Source: Allodiplogaster sudhausi (taxonomy: Eukaryota > Nematoda > Chromadorea > Rhabditida > Diplogasteridae). From it: a DNA stretch of 64,000 bases. Under the pieces are notes generated by a model. It made no database searches. It was given only the letters and a program-made list of their open reading frames with translations, and was not told where the DNA came from. The position numbers and the translations under genes were made by a program. Position 1 is the stretch's first letter. Each line of letters starts with the position of its first letter. This document shows positions 24,589 through 39,600 of this stretch, in pieces. Location of the stretch: NCBI GenBank assembly GCA_945643635.1, contig CALZFC010000160.1:1-64000 (forward strand), in the 5' to 3' direction.

Positions 24589-27500
24589 CGAATTGTATTT
24601 AAACGAACCGTCTTGACGAGATCTAACTATGCATACCTTCACTAGTAGAATACCTATCACGACTTGGCCAGAACATGTCAAAATGTGATTTTGTCTAAAA
24701 TTGACCATATCTTTTTTTGTCTAAAATTGACCATATCTTTTTTTTCTATGATTCAAAGTGGTCCGAATTGTATTTAAACGAACCGTCTTGACGAGATCTA
24801 ACTATGCATACCTTCACTAGTAGAATACCTATCATGACTTGGCCAGAACATGTCAAAATGTGATTTTATCTAAAATTGACCATATCTTTTTTTTGTCTAA
24901 AATTGACCATATCTTTTTTTCTGATGATTCAAAGTGGTCCGAATTGTATTTAAACGAACCGTCTTGACGAGATCTAACTATGCATACCTTCACTAGTAGA
25001 ATACCTATCACGACTTGGCCAGAACATGTCAAAATGTGAATTTGTCTAAAATTGACCATATCTTTTTTTGTCTAACATTGACCATATCTTTTTTTCTGAT
25101 GATTCAAAGTGGTCCGAATTGTATTTAAACGAACCGTCTTGACGAGATCTAACTATGCATACCTTCACTAGTAGAATACCTATCATGACTTGGCCAGAAC
25201 ATGTCAAAATGTGATTTATCTAAAATTGACCATATCTTTTTTTGTCTAAAATTGACCATATCTTTTTTTCTGATGATTCAAAGTGGTCCGAATTGTATTT
25301 AAACGAACCGTCTTGACGAGATCTAACTATGCATACCTTCACTAGTAGAATACCTATCATGACTTGGCCAGAACATGTCAAAATGTGATTTTATCTAAAA
25401 TTGACCATATCTTTTTTTTGTCTAAAATTGACCATATCTTTTTTTCTGATGATTCAAAGTGGTCCGAATTGTATTTAAACGAACCGTCTTGACGAGATCT
25501 AACTATAAATACCTTCACTAGTAGAATACCTATCACGACTTGGCCAGAACATGTCAAAATGTGAATTTGTCTAAAATTGACCATATCTTTTTTTTGTCTA
25601 ACATTGACCATATCTTTTTTTTCTAATGATTCAAAGTGGTCCGAATTGTATTTAAACGAACCGTCTTGACGAGATCTAACTATGCATACCTTCACTAGTA
25701 GAATACCTATCACGACTTGGCCAGAACATGTCAAAATGTGAATTTGTCTAAAATTGACCATATCTTTTTTTGTCTAACATTGACCATATCTTTTTTTCTA
25801 ATGATTCAAAGTGGTCCGAATTGTATTTAAACGAACCGTCTTGACGAGATCTAACTATGCATACCTTCACTAGTAGAAGAATACCTATCATGACTTGGCC
25901 AGAACATGTCAAAATGTGATTTTATCTAAAATTGACCATATCTTTTTTTTGTCTAAAATTGACCATATCTTTTTTTCTGATGATTCAAAGTGGTCCTAAT
26001 TGTATTTAAACGAACCGTCTTGACGAGATCTAACTATGCATACCTTCACTAGTAGAATACCTATCACGACTTGGCCAGAACATGTCAAAATGTGAATTTG
26101 TCTAAAATTGACCATATCTTTTTTTGTCTAACATTGACCATATCTTTTTTTCTAATGATTCAAAGTGGTCCGAATTGTATTTAAACGAACCGTCTTGACG
26201 AGATCTAACTATGCATACCTTCACTAGTAGAATACCTATCATGACTTGGCCAGAACATGTCAAAATGTGATTTATCTAAAATTGACCATATCTTTTTTTG
26301 TCTAAAATTGACCATATCTTTTTTTCTGATGATTCAAAGTGGTCCGAATTGTATTTAAACGAACCGTCTTGACGAGATCTAACTATGCATACCTTCACTA
26401 GTAGAATACCTATCATGACTTGGCCAGAACATGTCAAAATGTGATTTTATCTAAAATTGACCATATCTTTTTTTTGTCTAAAATTGACCATATCTTTTTT
26501 TCTGATGATTCAAAGTGGTCCTAATTGTATTTAAACGAACCGTCTTGACGAGATCTAACTATAATACCTTCACTAGTAGAATACCTATCACGACTTGGCC
26601 AGAACATGTCAAAATGTGAATTTGTCTAAAATTGACCATATCTTTTTTTGTCTAACATTGACCATATCTTTTTTTCTAATGATTCAAAGTGGTCCGAATT
26701 GTATTTAAACGAACCGTCTTGACGAGATCTAACTATGCATACCTTCACTAGTAGAATACCTATCACGACTTGGCCAGAACATGTCAAAATGTGAATTTGT
26801 CTAAAATTGACCATATCTTTTTTTGTCTAACATTGACCATATCTTTTTTTTCTAATGATTCAAAGTGGTCCGAATTGTATTTAAACGAACCGTCTTGACG
26901 AGATCTAACTATGCATACCTTCACTAGTAGAAGAATACCTATCATGACTTGGCCAGAACATGTCAAAATGTGATTTTATCTAAAATTGACCATATCTTTT
27001 TTTTGTCTAAAATTGACCATATCTTTTTTTCTGATGATTCAAAGTGGTCCGAATTGTATTTAAACGAACCGTCTTGACGAGATCTAACTATGCATACCTT
27101 CACTAGTAGAATACCTATCACGACTTGGCCAGAACATGTCAAAATGTGAATTTGTCTAAAATTGACCATATCTTTTTTTTGTCTAACATTGACCATATCT
27201 TTTTTTTCTAATGATTCAAAGTGGTCCGAATTGTATTTAAACGAACCGTCTTGACGAGATCTAACTATGCATACCTTCACTAGTAGAATACCTATCATGA
27301 CTTGGCCAGAACATGTCAAAATGTGATTTATCTAAAATTGACCATATCTTTTTTTGTCTAAAATTGACCATATCTTTTTTTCTAATGATTCAAAGTGGTC
27401 CGAATTGTATTTAAACGAACCGTCTTGACGAGATCTAACTATGCATACCTTCACTAGTAGAATACCTATCATGACTTGGCCAGAACATGTCAAAATGTGA

Positions 27501-30500
27501 TTTTATCTAAAATTGACCATATCTTTTTTTTGTCTAAAATTGACCATATCTTTTTTTCTGATGATTCAAAGTGGTCCGAATTGTATTTAAACGAACCGTC
27601 TTGACGAGATCTAACTATGCATACCTTCACTAGTAGAATACCTATCACGACTTGGCCAGAACATGTCAAAATGTGAATTTGTCTAAAATTGACCATATCT
27701 TTTTTTTGTCTAAAATTGACCATATCTTTTTTTCTGATGATTCAAAGTGGTCCGAATTGTATTTAAACGAACCGTCTTGACGAGATCTAACTATGCATAC
27801 CTTCACTAGTAGAATACCTATCATGACTTGGCCAGAACATGTCAAAATGTGATTTATCTAAAATTGACCATATCTTTTTTTGTCTAAAATTGACCATATC
27901 TTTTTTTCTAATGATTCAAAGTGGTCCGAATTGTATTTAAACGAACCGTCTTGACGAGATCTAACTATGCATACCTTCACTAGTAGAATACCTATCATGA
28001 CTTGGCCAGAACATGTCAAAATGTGATTTTATCTAAAATTGACCATATCTTTTTTTTGTCTAAAATTGACCATATCTTTTTTTCTGATGATTCAAAGTGG
28101 TCCGAATTGTATTTAAACGAACCGTCTTGACGAGATCTAACTATGCATACCTTCACTAGTAGAATACCTATCACGACTTGGCCAGAACATGTCAAAATGT
28201 GAATTTGTCTAAAATTGACCATATCTTTTTTTTGTCTAAAATTGACCATATCTTTTTTTCTGATGATTCAAAGTGGTCCGAATTGTATTTAAACGAACCG
28301 TCTTGACGAGATCTAACTATGCATACCTTCACTAGTAGAATACCTATCACGACTTGGCCAGAACATGTCAAAATGTGATTTGTCTAAAATTGACCATATC
28401 TTTTTTTTGTCTAACATTGACCATATCTTTTTTTCTGATGATTCAAAGTGGTCCGAATTGTATTTAAACGAACCGTCTTGACGAGATCTAACTATGCATA
28501 CCTTCACTAGTAGAATACCTATCATGACTTGGCCAGAACATGTCAAAATGTGATTTATCTAAAATTGACCATATCTTTTTTTGTCTAAAATTGACCATAT
28601 CTTTTTTTCTAATGATTCAAAGTGGTCCGAATTGTATTTAAACGAACCGTCTTGACGAGATCTAACTATGCATACCTTCACTAGTAGAATACCTATCATG
28701 ACTTGGCCAGAACATGTCAAAATGTGATTTTATCTAAAATTGACCATATCTTTTTTTTGTCTAAAATTGACCATATCTTTTTTTCTGATGATTCAAAGTG
28801 GTCCGAATTGTATTTAAACGAACCGTCTTGACGAGATCTAACTATGCATACCTTCACTAGTAGAATACCTATCACGACTTGGCCAGAACATGTCAAAATG
28901 TGAATTTGTCTAAAATTGACCATATCTTTTTTTGTCTAACATTGACCATATCTTTTTTTCTGATGATTCAAAGTGGTCCGAATTGTATTTAAACGAACCG
29001 TCTTGACGAGATCTAACTATGCATACCTTCACTAGTAGAATACCTATCATGACTTGGCCAGAACATGTCAAAATGTGATTTATCTAAAATTGACCATATC
29101 TTTTTTTGTCTAAAATTGACCATATCTTTTTTTCTGATGATTCAAAGTGGTCCGAATTGTATTTAAACGAACCGTCTTGACGAGATCTAACTATGCATAC
29201 CTTCACTAGTAGAATACCTATCATGACTTGGCCAGAACATGTCAAAATGTGATTTTATCTAAAATTGACCATATCTTTTTTTGTCTAACATTGACCATAT
29301 CTTTTTTTCTGATGATTCAAAGTGGTCCGAATTGTATTTAAACGAACCGTCTTGACGAGATCTAACTATGCATACCTTCACTAGTAGAATACCTATCACG
29401 ACTTGGCCAGAACATGTCAAAATGTGATTTGTCTAAAATTGACCATATCTTTTTTTGTCTAACATTGACCATATCTTTTTTTCTAATGATTCAAAGTGGT
29501 CCGAATTGTATTTAAACGAACCGTCTTGACGAGATCTAACTATGCATACCTTCACTAGTAGAATACCTATCATGACTTGGCCAGAACATGTCAAAATGTG
29601 ATTTATCTAAAATTGACCATATCTTTTTTTGTCTAAAATTGACCATATCTTTTTTTCTAATGATTCAAAGTGGTCCGAATTGTATTTAAACGAACCGTCT
29701 TGACGAGATCTAACTATGCATACCTTCACTAGTAGAATACCTATCATGACTTGGCCAGAACATGTCAAAATGTGATTTTATCTAAAATTGACCATATCTT
29801 TTTTTTGTCTAAAATTGACCATATCTTTTTTTCTGATGATTCAAAGTGGTCCGAATTGTATTTAAACGAACCGTCTTGACGAGATCTAACTATGCATACC
29901 TTCACTAGTAGAATACCTATCACGACTTGGCCAGAACATGTCAAAATGTGAATTTGTCTAAAATTGACCATATCTTTTTTTTGTCTAACATTGACCATAT
30001 CTTTTTTTCTAATGATTCAAAGTGGTCCGAATTGTATTTAAACGAACCGTCTTGACGAGATCTAACTATGCATACCTTCACTAGTAGAATACCTATCATG
30101 ACTTGGCCAGAACATGTCAAAATGTGATTTTATCTAAAATTGACCATATCTTTTTTTTGTCTAAAATTGACCATATCTTTTTTTCTGATGATTCAAAGTG
30201 GTCCGAATTGTATTTAAACGAACCGTCTTGACGAGATCTAACTATGCATACCTTCACTAGTAGAATACCTATCACGACTTGGCCAGAACATGTCAAAATG
30301 TGAATTTGTCTAAAATTGACCATATCTTTTTTTGTCTAACATTGACCATATCTTTTTTTTCTAATGATTCAAAGTGGTCCGAATTGTATTTAAACGAACC
30401 GTCTTGACGAGATCTAACTATGCATACCTTCACTAGTAGAATACCTATCACGACTTGGCCAGAACATGTCAAAATGTGATTTATCTAAAATTGACCATAT

Positions 30501-33500
30501 CTTTTTTTGTCTAAAATTGACCATATCTTTTTTTCTAATGATTCAAAGTGGTCCGAATTGTATTTAAACGAACCGTCTTGACGAGATCTAACTATGCATA
30601 CCTTCACTAGTAGAATACCTATCATGACTTGGCCAGAACATGTCAAAATGTGATTTTATCTAAAATTGACCATATCTTTTTTTTGTCTAAAATTGACCAT
30701 ATCTTTTTTTCTGATGATTCAAAGTGGTCCGAATTGTATTTAAACGAACCGTCTTGACGAGATCTAACTATGCATACCTTCACTAGTAGAATACCTATCA
30801 CGACTTGGCCAGAACATGTCAAAATGTGAATTTGTCTAAAATTGACCATATCTTTTTTTGTCTAACATTGACCATATCTTTTTTTCTGATGATTCAAAGT
30901 GGTCCGAATTGTATTTAAACGAACCGTCTTGACGAGATCTAACTATGCATACCTTCACTAGTAGAATACCTATCACGACTTGGCCAGAACATGTCAAAAT
31001 GTGATTTATCTAAAATTGACCATATCTTTTTTTTGTCTAAAATTGACCATATCTTTTTTTCTGATGATTCAAAGTGGTCCGAATTGTATTTAAACGAACC
31101 GTCTTGACGAGATCTAACTATGCATACCTTCACTAGTAGAATACCTATCATGACTTGGCCAGAACATGTCAAAATGTGATTTTATCTAAAATTGACCATA
31201 TCTTTTTTTTGTCTAAAATTGACCATATCTTTTTTTCTGATGATTCAAAGTGGTCCGAATTGTATTTAAACGAACCGTCTTGACGAGATCTAACTATGCA
31301 TACCTTCACTAGTAGAATACCTATCATGACTTGGCCAGAACATGTCAAAATGTGATTTTATCTAAAATTGACCATATCTTTTTTTTGTCTAAAATTGACC
31401 ATATCTTTTTTTCTAATGATTCAAAGTGGTCCGAATTGTATTTAAACGAACCGTCTTGACGAGATCTAACTATGCATACCTTCACTAGTAGAATACCTAT
31501 CATGACTTGGCCAGAACATGTCAAAATGTGATTTGTCTAAAATTGACCATATCTTTTTTTGTCTAAAATTGACCATATCTTTTTTTCTAATGATTCAAAG
31601 TGGTCCGAATTGTATTTAAACGAACCGTCTTGACGAGATCTAACTATGCATACCTTCACTAGTAGAATACCTATCATGACTTGGCCAGAACATGTCAAAA
31701 TGTGATTTTATCTAAAATTGACCATATCTTTTTTTGTCTAAAATTGACCATATCTTTTTTTCTGATGATTCAAAGTGGTCCGAATTGTATTTAAACGAAC
31801 CGTCTTGACGAGATCTAACTATGCATACCTTCACTAGTAGAATACCTATCATGACTTGGCCAGAACATGTCAAAATGTGATTTTATCTAAAATTGACCAT
31901 ATCTTTTTTTTGTCTAAAATTGACCATATCTTTTTTTCTGATGATTCAAAGTGGTCCGAATTGTATTTAAACGAACCGTCTTGACGAGATCTAACTATGC
32001 ATACCTTCACTAGTAGAATACCTATCACGACTTGGCCAGAACATGTCAAAATGTGAATTTGTCTAAAATTGACCATATCTTTTTTTGTCTAACATTGACC
32101 ATATCTTTTTTTCTAATGATTCAAAGTGGTCCGAATTGTATTTAAACGAACCGTCTTGACGAGATCTAACTATGCATACCTTCACTAGTAGAATACCTAT
32201 CATGACTTGGCCAGAACATGTCAAAATGTGATTTATCTAAAATTGACCATATCTTTTTTTGTCTAAAATTGACCATATCTTTTTTTCTAATGATTCAAAG
32301 TGGTCCGAATTGTATTTAAACGAACCGTCTTGACGAGATCTAACTATGCATACCTTCACTAGTAGAATACCTATCATGACTTGGCCAGAACATGTCAAAA
32401 TGTGATTTTATCTAAAATTGACCATATCTTTTTTTGTCTAAAATTGACCATATCTTTTTTTCTGATGATTCAAAGTGGTCCGAATTGTATTTAAACGAAC
32501 CGTCTTGACGAGATCTAACTATGCATACCTTCACTAGTAGAATACCTATCACGACTTGGCCAGAACATGTCAAAATGTGATTTTATCTAAAATTGACCAT
32601 ATCTTTTTTTTGTCTAAAATTGACCATATCTTTTTTTCTGATGATTCAAAGTGGTCCGAATTGTATTTAAACGAACCGTCTTGACGAGATCTAACTATGC
32701 ATACCTTCACTAGTAGAATACCTATCACGACTTGGCCAGAACATGTCAAAATGTGAATTTGTCTAAAATTGACCATATCTTTTTTTGTCTAACATTGACC
32801 ATATCTTTTTTTCTAATGATTCAAAGTGGTCCGAATTGTATTTAAACGAACCGTCTTGACGAGATCTAACTATGCATACCTTCACTAGTAGAATACCTAT
32901 CATGACTTGGCCAGAACATGTCAAAATGTGATTTATCTAAAATTGACCATATCTTTTTTTTGTCTAAAATTGACCATATCTTTTTTTCTGATGATTCAAA
33001 GTGGTCCGAATTGTATTTAAACGAACCGTCTTGACGAGATCTAACTATGCATACCTTCACTAGTAGAATACCTATCACGACTTGGCCAGAACATGTCAAA
33101 ATGTGAATTTGTCTAAAATTGACCATATCTTTTTTTGTCTAACATTGACCATATCTTTTTTTTCTAATGATTCAAAGTGGTCCGAATTGTATTTAAACGA
33201 ACCGTCTTGACGAGATCTAACTATGCATACCTTCACTAGTAGAATACCTATCATGACTTGGCCAGAACATGTCAAAATGTGATTTATCTAAAATTGACCA
33301 TATCTTTTTTTGTCTAAAATTGACCATATCTTTTTTTCTGATGATTCAAAGTGGTCCGAATTGTATTTAAACGAACCGTCTTGACGAGATCTAACTATGC
33401 ATACCTTCACTAGTAGAATACCTATCATGACTTGGCCAGAACATGTCAAAATGTGATTTTATCTAAAATTGACCATATCTTTTTTTTGTCTAAAATTGAC

Positions 33501-36500
33501 CATATCTTTTTTTCTGATGATTCAAAGTGGTCCGAATTGTATTTAAACGAACCGTCTTGACGAGATCTAACTATGCATACCTTCACTAGTAGAATACCTA
33601 TCACGACTTGGCCAGAACATGTCAAAATGTGATTTATCTAAAATTGACCATATCTTTTTTTGTCTAAAATTGACCATATCTTTTTTTCTGATGATTCAAA
33701 GTGGTCCGAATTGTATTTAAACGAACCGTCTTGACGAGATCTAACTATGCATACCTTCACTAGTAGAATACCTATCATGACTTGGCCAGAACATGTCAAA
33801 ATGTGATTTTATCTAAAATTGACCATATCTTTTTTTTGTCTAAAATTGACCATATCTTTTTTTCTGATGATTCAAAGTGGTCCGAATTGTATTTAAACGA
33901 ACCGTCTTGACGAGATCTAACTATGCATACCTTCACTAGTAGAATACCTATCATGACTTGGCCAGAACATGTCAAAATGTGATTTTATCTAAAATTGACC
34001 ATATCTTTTTTTGTCTAAAATTGACCATATCTTTTTTTCTGATGATTCAAAGTGGTCCGAATTGTATTTAAACGAACCGTCTTGACGAGATCTAACTATG
34101 CATACCTTCACTAGTAGAATACCTATCATGACTTGGCCAGAACATGTCAAAATGTGATTTATCTAAAATTGACCATATCTTTTTTTGTCTAAATTGACCA
34201 TATCTTTTTTTCTGATGATTCAAAGTGGTCCGAATTGTATTTAAACGAACCGTCTTGACGAGATCTAACTATGCATACCTTCACTAGTAGAATACCTATC
34301 ATGACTTGGCCAGAACATGTCAAAATGTGATTTATCTAAAATTGACCATATCTTTTTTTGTCTAAAATTGACCATATCTTTTTTTCTAATGATTCAAAGT
34401 GGTCCGAATTGTATTTAAACGAACCGTCTTGACGAGATCTAACTATGCATACCTTCACTAGTAGAATACCTATCATGACTTGGCCAGAACATGTCAAAAT
34501 GTGATTTTATCTAAAATTGACCATATCTTTTTTTTGTCTAAAATTGACCATATCTTTTTTTCTGATGATTCAAAGTGGTCCGAATTGTATTTAAACGAAC
34601 CGTCTTGACGAGATCTAACTATGCATACCTTCACTAGTAGAATACCTATCACGACTTGGCCAGAACATGTCAAAATGTGATTTATCTAAAATTGACCATA
34701 TCTTTTTTTGTCTAAAATTGACCATATCTTTTTTTCTGATGATTCAAAGTGGTCCGAATTGTATTTAAACGAACCGTCTTGACGAGATCTAACTATGCAT
34801 ACCTTCACTAGTAGAATACCTATCACGACTTGGCCAGAACATGTCAAAATGTGATTTTATCTAAAATTGACCATATCTTTTTTTTGTCTAAAATTGACCA
34901 TATCTTTTTTTCTGATGATTCAAAGTGGTCCGAATTGTATTTAAACGAACCGTCTTGACGAGATCTAACTATGCATACCTTCACTAGTAGAATACCTATC
35001 ATGACTTGGCCAGAACATGTCAAAATGTGATTTATCTAAAATTGACCATATCTTTTTTTGTCTAAAATTGACCATATCTTTTTTTCTGATGATTCAAAGT
35101 GGTCCGAATTGTATTTAAACGAACCGTCTTGACGAGATCTAACTATGCATACCTTCACTAGTAGAATACCTATCATGACTTGGCCAGAACATGTCAAAAT
35201 GTGATTTATCTAAAATTGACCATATCTTTTTTTGTCTAAAATTGACCATATCTTTTTTTTCTAATGATTCAAAGTGGTCCGAATTGTATTTAAACGAACC
35301 GTCTTGACGAGATCTAACTATGCATACCTTCACTAGTAGAAGAATACCTATCATGACTTGGCCAGAACATGTCAAAATGTGATTTTATCTAAAATTGACC
35401 ATATCTTTTTTTTGTCTAAAATTGACCATATCTTTTTTTCTGATGATTCAAAGTGGTCCGAATTGTATTTAAACGAACCGTCTTGACGAGATCTAACTAT
35501 GCATACCTTCACTAGTAGAATACCTATCATGACTTGGCCAGAACATGTCAAAATGTGATTTATCTAAAATTGACCATATCTTTTTTTGTCTAAAATTGAC
35601 CATATCTTTTTTTCTAATGATTCAAAGTGGTCCGAATTGTATTTAAACGAACCGTCTTGACGAGATCTAACTATGCATACCTTCACTAGTAGAATACCTA
35701 TCATGACTTGGCCAGAACATGTCAAAATGTGATTTATCTAAAATTGACCATATCTTTTTTTTGTCTAAAATTGACCATATCTTTTTTTCTGATGATTCAA
35801 AGTGGTCCGAATTGTATTTAAACGAACCGTCTTGACGAGATCTAACTATGCATACCTTCACTAGTAGAATACCTATCACGACTTGGCCAGAACATGTCAA
35901 AATGTGAATTTGTCTAAAATTGACCATATCTTTTTTTGTCTAAATTGACCATATCTTTTTTTTCTAATGATTCAAAGTGGTCCGAATTGTATTTAAACGA
36001 ACCGTCTTGACGAGATCTAACTATGCATACCTTCACTAGTAGAAGAATACCTATCATGACTTGGCCAGAACATGTCAAAATGTGATTTTATCTAAAATTG
36101 ACCATATCTTTTTTTTGTCTAAAATTGACCATATCTTTTTTTCTGATGATTCAAAGTGGTCCGAATTGTATTTAAACGAACCGTCTTGACGAGATCTAAC
36201 TATGCATACCTTCACTAGTAGAATACCTATCACGACTTGGCCAGAACATGTCAAAATGTGAATTTGTCTAAAATTGACCATATCTTTTTTTTGTCTAACA
36301 TTGACCATATCTTTTTTTCTAATGATTCAAAGTGGTCCGAATTGTATTTAAACGAACCGTCTTGACGAGATCTAACTATGCATACCTTCACTAGTAGAAT
36401 ACCTATCATGACTTGGCCAGAACATGTCAAAATGTGATTTATCTAAAATTGACCATATCTTTTTTTGTCTAAAATTGACCATATCTTTTTTTCTGATGAT

Positions 36501-36511
36501 TCAAAGTGGTC

Positions 36512-36667
36512 CGAATTGTATTTAAACGAACCGTCTTGACGAGATCTAACTATGCATACCTTCACTAGTAGAATACCTATCATGACTTGGCCAGAACATG
36601 TCAAAATGTGATTTTATCTAAAATTGACCATATCTTTTTTTCTAATTGACCATATCAAAAAGTGGTC
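36512..36667 (+). repeat. Rearranged 156 bp monomer with an internal deletion
   Basis: The first half and first sub-repeat are normal. The second sub-repeat is reduced to CTAATTGACCATATC and runs directly into AAAAAGTGGTCC near 36656. The T tract and the CTGATGATTC tail are missing. It is the only such junction I found in the window. It sits in the most homogeneous part of the array, so it is either a recent private deletion or a local assembly error. Confidence 0.85.
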
Positions 36668-39600
36668 CGAATTGTATTTAAACGAACCGTCTTGACGAGA
36701 TCTAACTATGCATACCTTCACTAGTAGAATACCTATCATGACTTGGCCAGAACATGTCAAAATGTGATTTTATCTAAAATTGACCATATCTTTTTTTTGT
36801 CTAAAATTGACCATATCTTTTTTTCTGATGATTCAAAGTGGTCCGAATTGTATTTAAACGAACCGTCTTGACGAGATCTAACTATGCATACCTTCACTAG
36901 TAGAATACCTATCATGACTTGGCCAGAACATGTCAAAATGTGATTTATCTAAAATTGACCATATCTTTTTTTGTCTAAAATTGACCATATCTTTTTTTCT
37001 GATGATTCAAAGTGGTCCGAATTGTATTTAAACGAACCGTCTTGACGAGATCTAACTATGCATACCTTCACTAGTAGAATACCTATCATGACTTGGCCAG
37101 AACATGTCAAAATGTGATTTTATCTAAAATTGACCATATCTTTTTTTGTCTAAAATTGACCATATCTTTTTTTCTGATGATTCAAAGTGGTCCGAATTGT
37201 ATTTAAACGAACCGTCTTGACGAGATCTAACTATGCATACCTTCACTAGTAGAAGAATACCTATCATGACTTGGCCAGAACATGTCAAAATGTGATTTTA
37301 TCTAAAATTGACCATATCTTTTTTTTGTCTAAAATTGACCATATCTTTTTTTCTGATGATTCAAAGTGGTCCGAATTGTATTTAAACGAACCGTCTTGAC
37401 GAGATCTAACTATGCATACCTTCACTAGTAGAATACCTATCATGACTTGGCCAGAACATGTCAAAATGTGATTTATCTAAAATTGACCATATCTTTTTTT
37501 GTCTAAAATTGACCATATCTTTTTTTCTAATGATTCAAAGTGGTCCGAATTGTATTTAAACGAACCGTCTTGACGAGATCTAACTATGCATACCTTCACT
37601 AGTAGAAGAATACCTATCATGACTTGGCCAGAACATGTCAAAATGTGATTTTATCTAAAATTGACCATATCTTTTTTTTGTCTAAAATTGACCATATCTT
37701 TTTTTCTGATGATTCAAAGTGGTCCGAATTGTATTTAAACGAACCGTCTTGACGAGATCTAACTATGCATACCTTCACTAGTAGAATACCTATCATGACT
37801 TGGCCAGAACATGTCAAAATGTGATTTATCTAAAATTGACCATATCTTTTTTTGTCTAAAATTGACCATATCTTTTTTTCTGATGATTCAAAGTGGTCCG
37901 AATTGTATTTAAACGAACCGTCTTGACGAGATCTAACTATGCATACCTTCACTAGTAGAATACCTATCATGACTTGGCCAGAACATGTCAAAATGTGATT
38001 TTATCTAAAATTGACCATATCTTTTTTTGTCTAAAATTGACCATATCTTTTTTTCTGATGATTCAAAGTGGTCCGAATTGTATTTAAACGAACCGTCTTG
38101 ACGAGATCTAACTATGCATACCTTCACTAGTAGAATACCTATCATGACTTGGCCAGAACATGTCAAAATGTGATTTTATCTAAAATTGACCATATCTTTT
38201 TTTTGTCTAAAATTGACCATATCTTTTTTTCTGATGATTCAAAGTGGTCCGAATTGTATTTAAACGAACCGTCTTGACGAGATCTAACTATGCATACCTT
38301 CACTAGTAGAATACCTATCATGACTTGGCCAGAACATGTCAAAATGTGATTTATCTAAAATTGACCATATCTTTTTTTGTCTAAAATTGACCATATCTTT
38401 TTTTTCTAATGATTCAAAGTGGTCCGAATTGTATTTAAACGAACCGTCTTGACGAGATCTAACTATGCATACCTTCACTAGTAGAATACCTATCATGACT
38501 TGGCCAGAACATGTCAAAATGTGATTTTATCTAAAATTGACCATATCTTTTTTTTGTCTAAAATTGACCATATCTTTTTTTCTGATGATTCAAAGTGGTC
38601 CGAATTGTATTTAAACGAACCGTCTTGACGAGATCTAACTATGCATACCTTCACTAGTAGAATACCTATCATGACTTGGCCAGAACATGTCAAAATGTGA
38701 TTTATCTAAAATTGACCATATCTTTTTTTGTCTAAAATTGACCATATCTTTTTTTCTAATGATTCAAAGTGGTCCGAATTGTATTTAAACGAACCGTCTT
38801 GACGAGATCTAACTATGCATACCTTCACTAGTAGAATACCTATCATGACTTGGCCAGAACATGTCAAAATGTGATTTATCTAAAATTGACCATATCTTTT
38901 TTTTGTCTAAAATTGACCATATCTTTTTTTCTGATGATTCAAAGTGGTCCGAATTGTATTTAAACGAACCGTCTTGACGAGATCTAACTATGCATACCTT
39001 CACTAGTAGAATACCTATCACGACTTGGCCAGAACATGTCAAAATGTGAATTTGTCTAAAATTGACCATATCTTTTTTTGTCTAACATTGACCATATCTT
39101 TTTTTCTAATGATTCAAAGTGGTCCGAATTGTATTTAAACGAACCGTCTTGACGAGATCTAACTATGCATACCTTCACTAGTAGAATACCTATCATGACT
39201 TGGCCAGAACATGTCAAAATGTGATTTATCTAAAATTGACCATATCTTTTTTTGTCTAAAATTGACCATATCTTTTTTTCTGATGATTCAAAGTGGTCCG
39301 AATTGTATTTAAACGAACCGTCTTGACGAGATCTAACTATGCATACCTTCACTAGTAGAATACCTATCACGACTTGGCCAGAACATGTCAAAATGTGAAT
39401 TTATCTAAAATTGACCATATCTTTTTTTGTCTAACATTGACCATATCTTTTTTTCTAATGATTCAAAGTGGTCCGAATTGTATTTAAACGAACCGTCTTG
39501 ACGAGATCTAACTATGCATACCTTCACTAGTAGAATACCTATCATGACTTGGCCAGAACATGTCAAAATGTGATTTATCTAAAATTGACCATATCTTTTT

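Larger units (their letters stand above)
23710..31079. repeat. Trimer HOR block (~526 bp period)
   Basis: Type 1, type 2 and type 3 (or a type 3 substitute) follow each other repeatedly. Unit starts at 23710, 24238, 24764, 25289, 25817, 26345, 26871, 27401, 27927, 28628, 29153, 29676, 30028 and 30554 give spacings of 525-530 bp, except a tetramer of 701 bp (27927-28627), a 523 bp unit (29153-29675) and a dimer of 352 bp (29676-30027). The third slot is sometimes a type 2 or CACGAC/GATTTTGTC monomer. CTAATT starts end at 26521. There is no gene. Confidence 0.82.
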
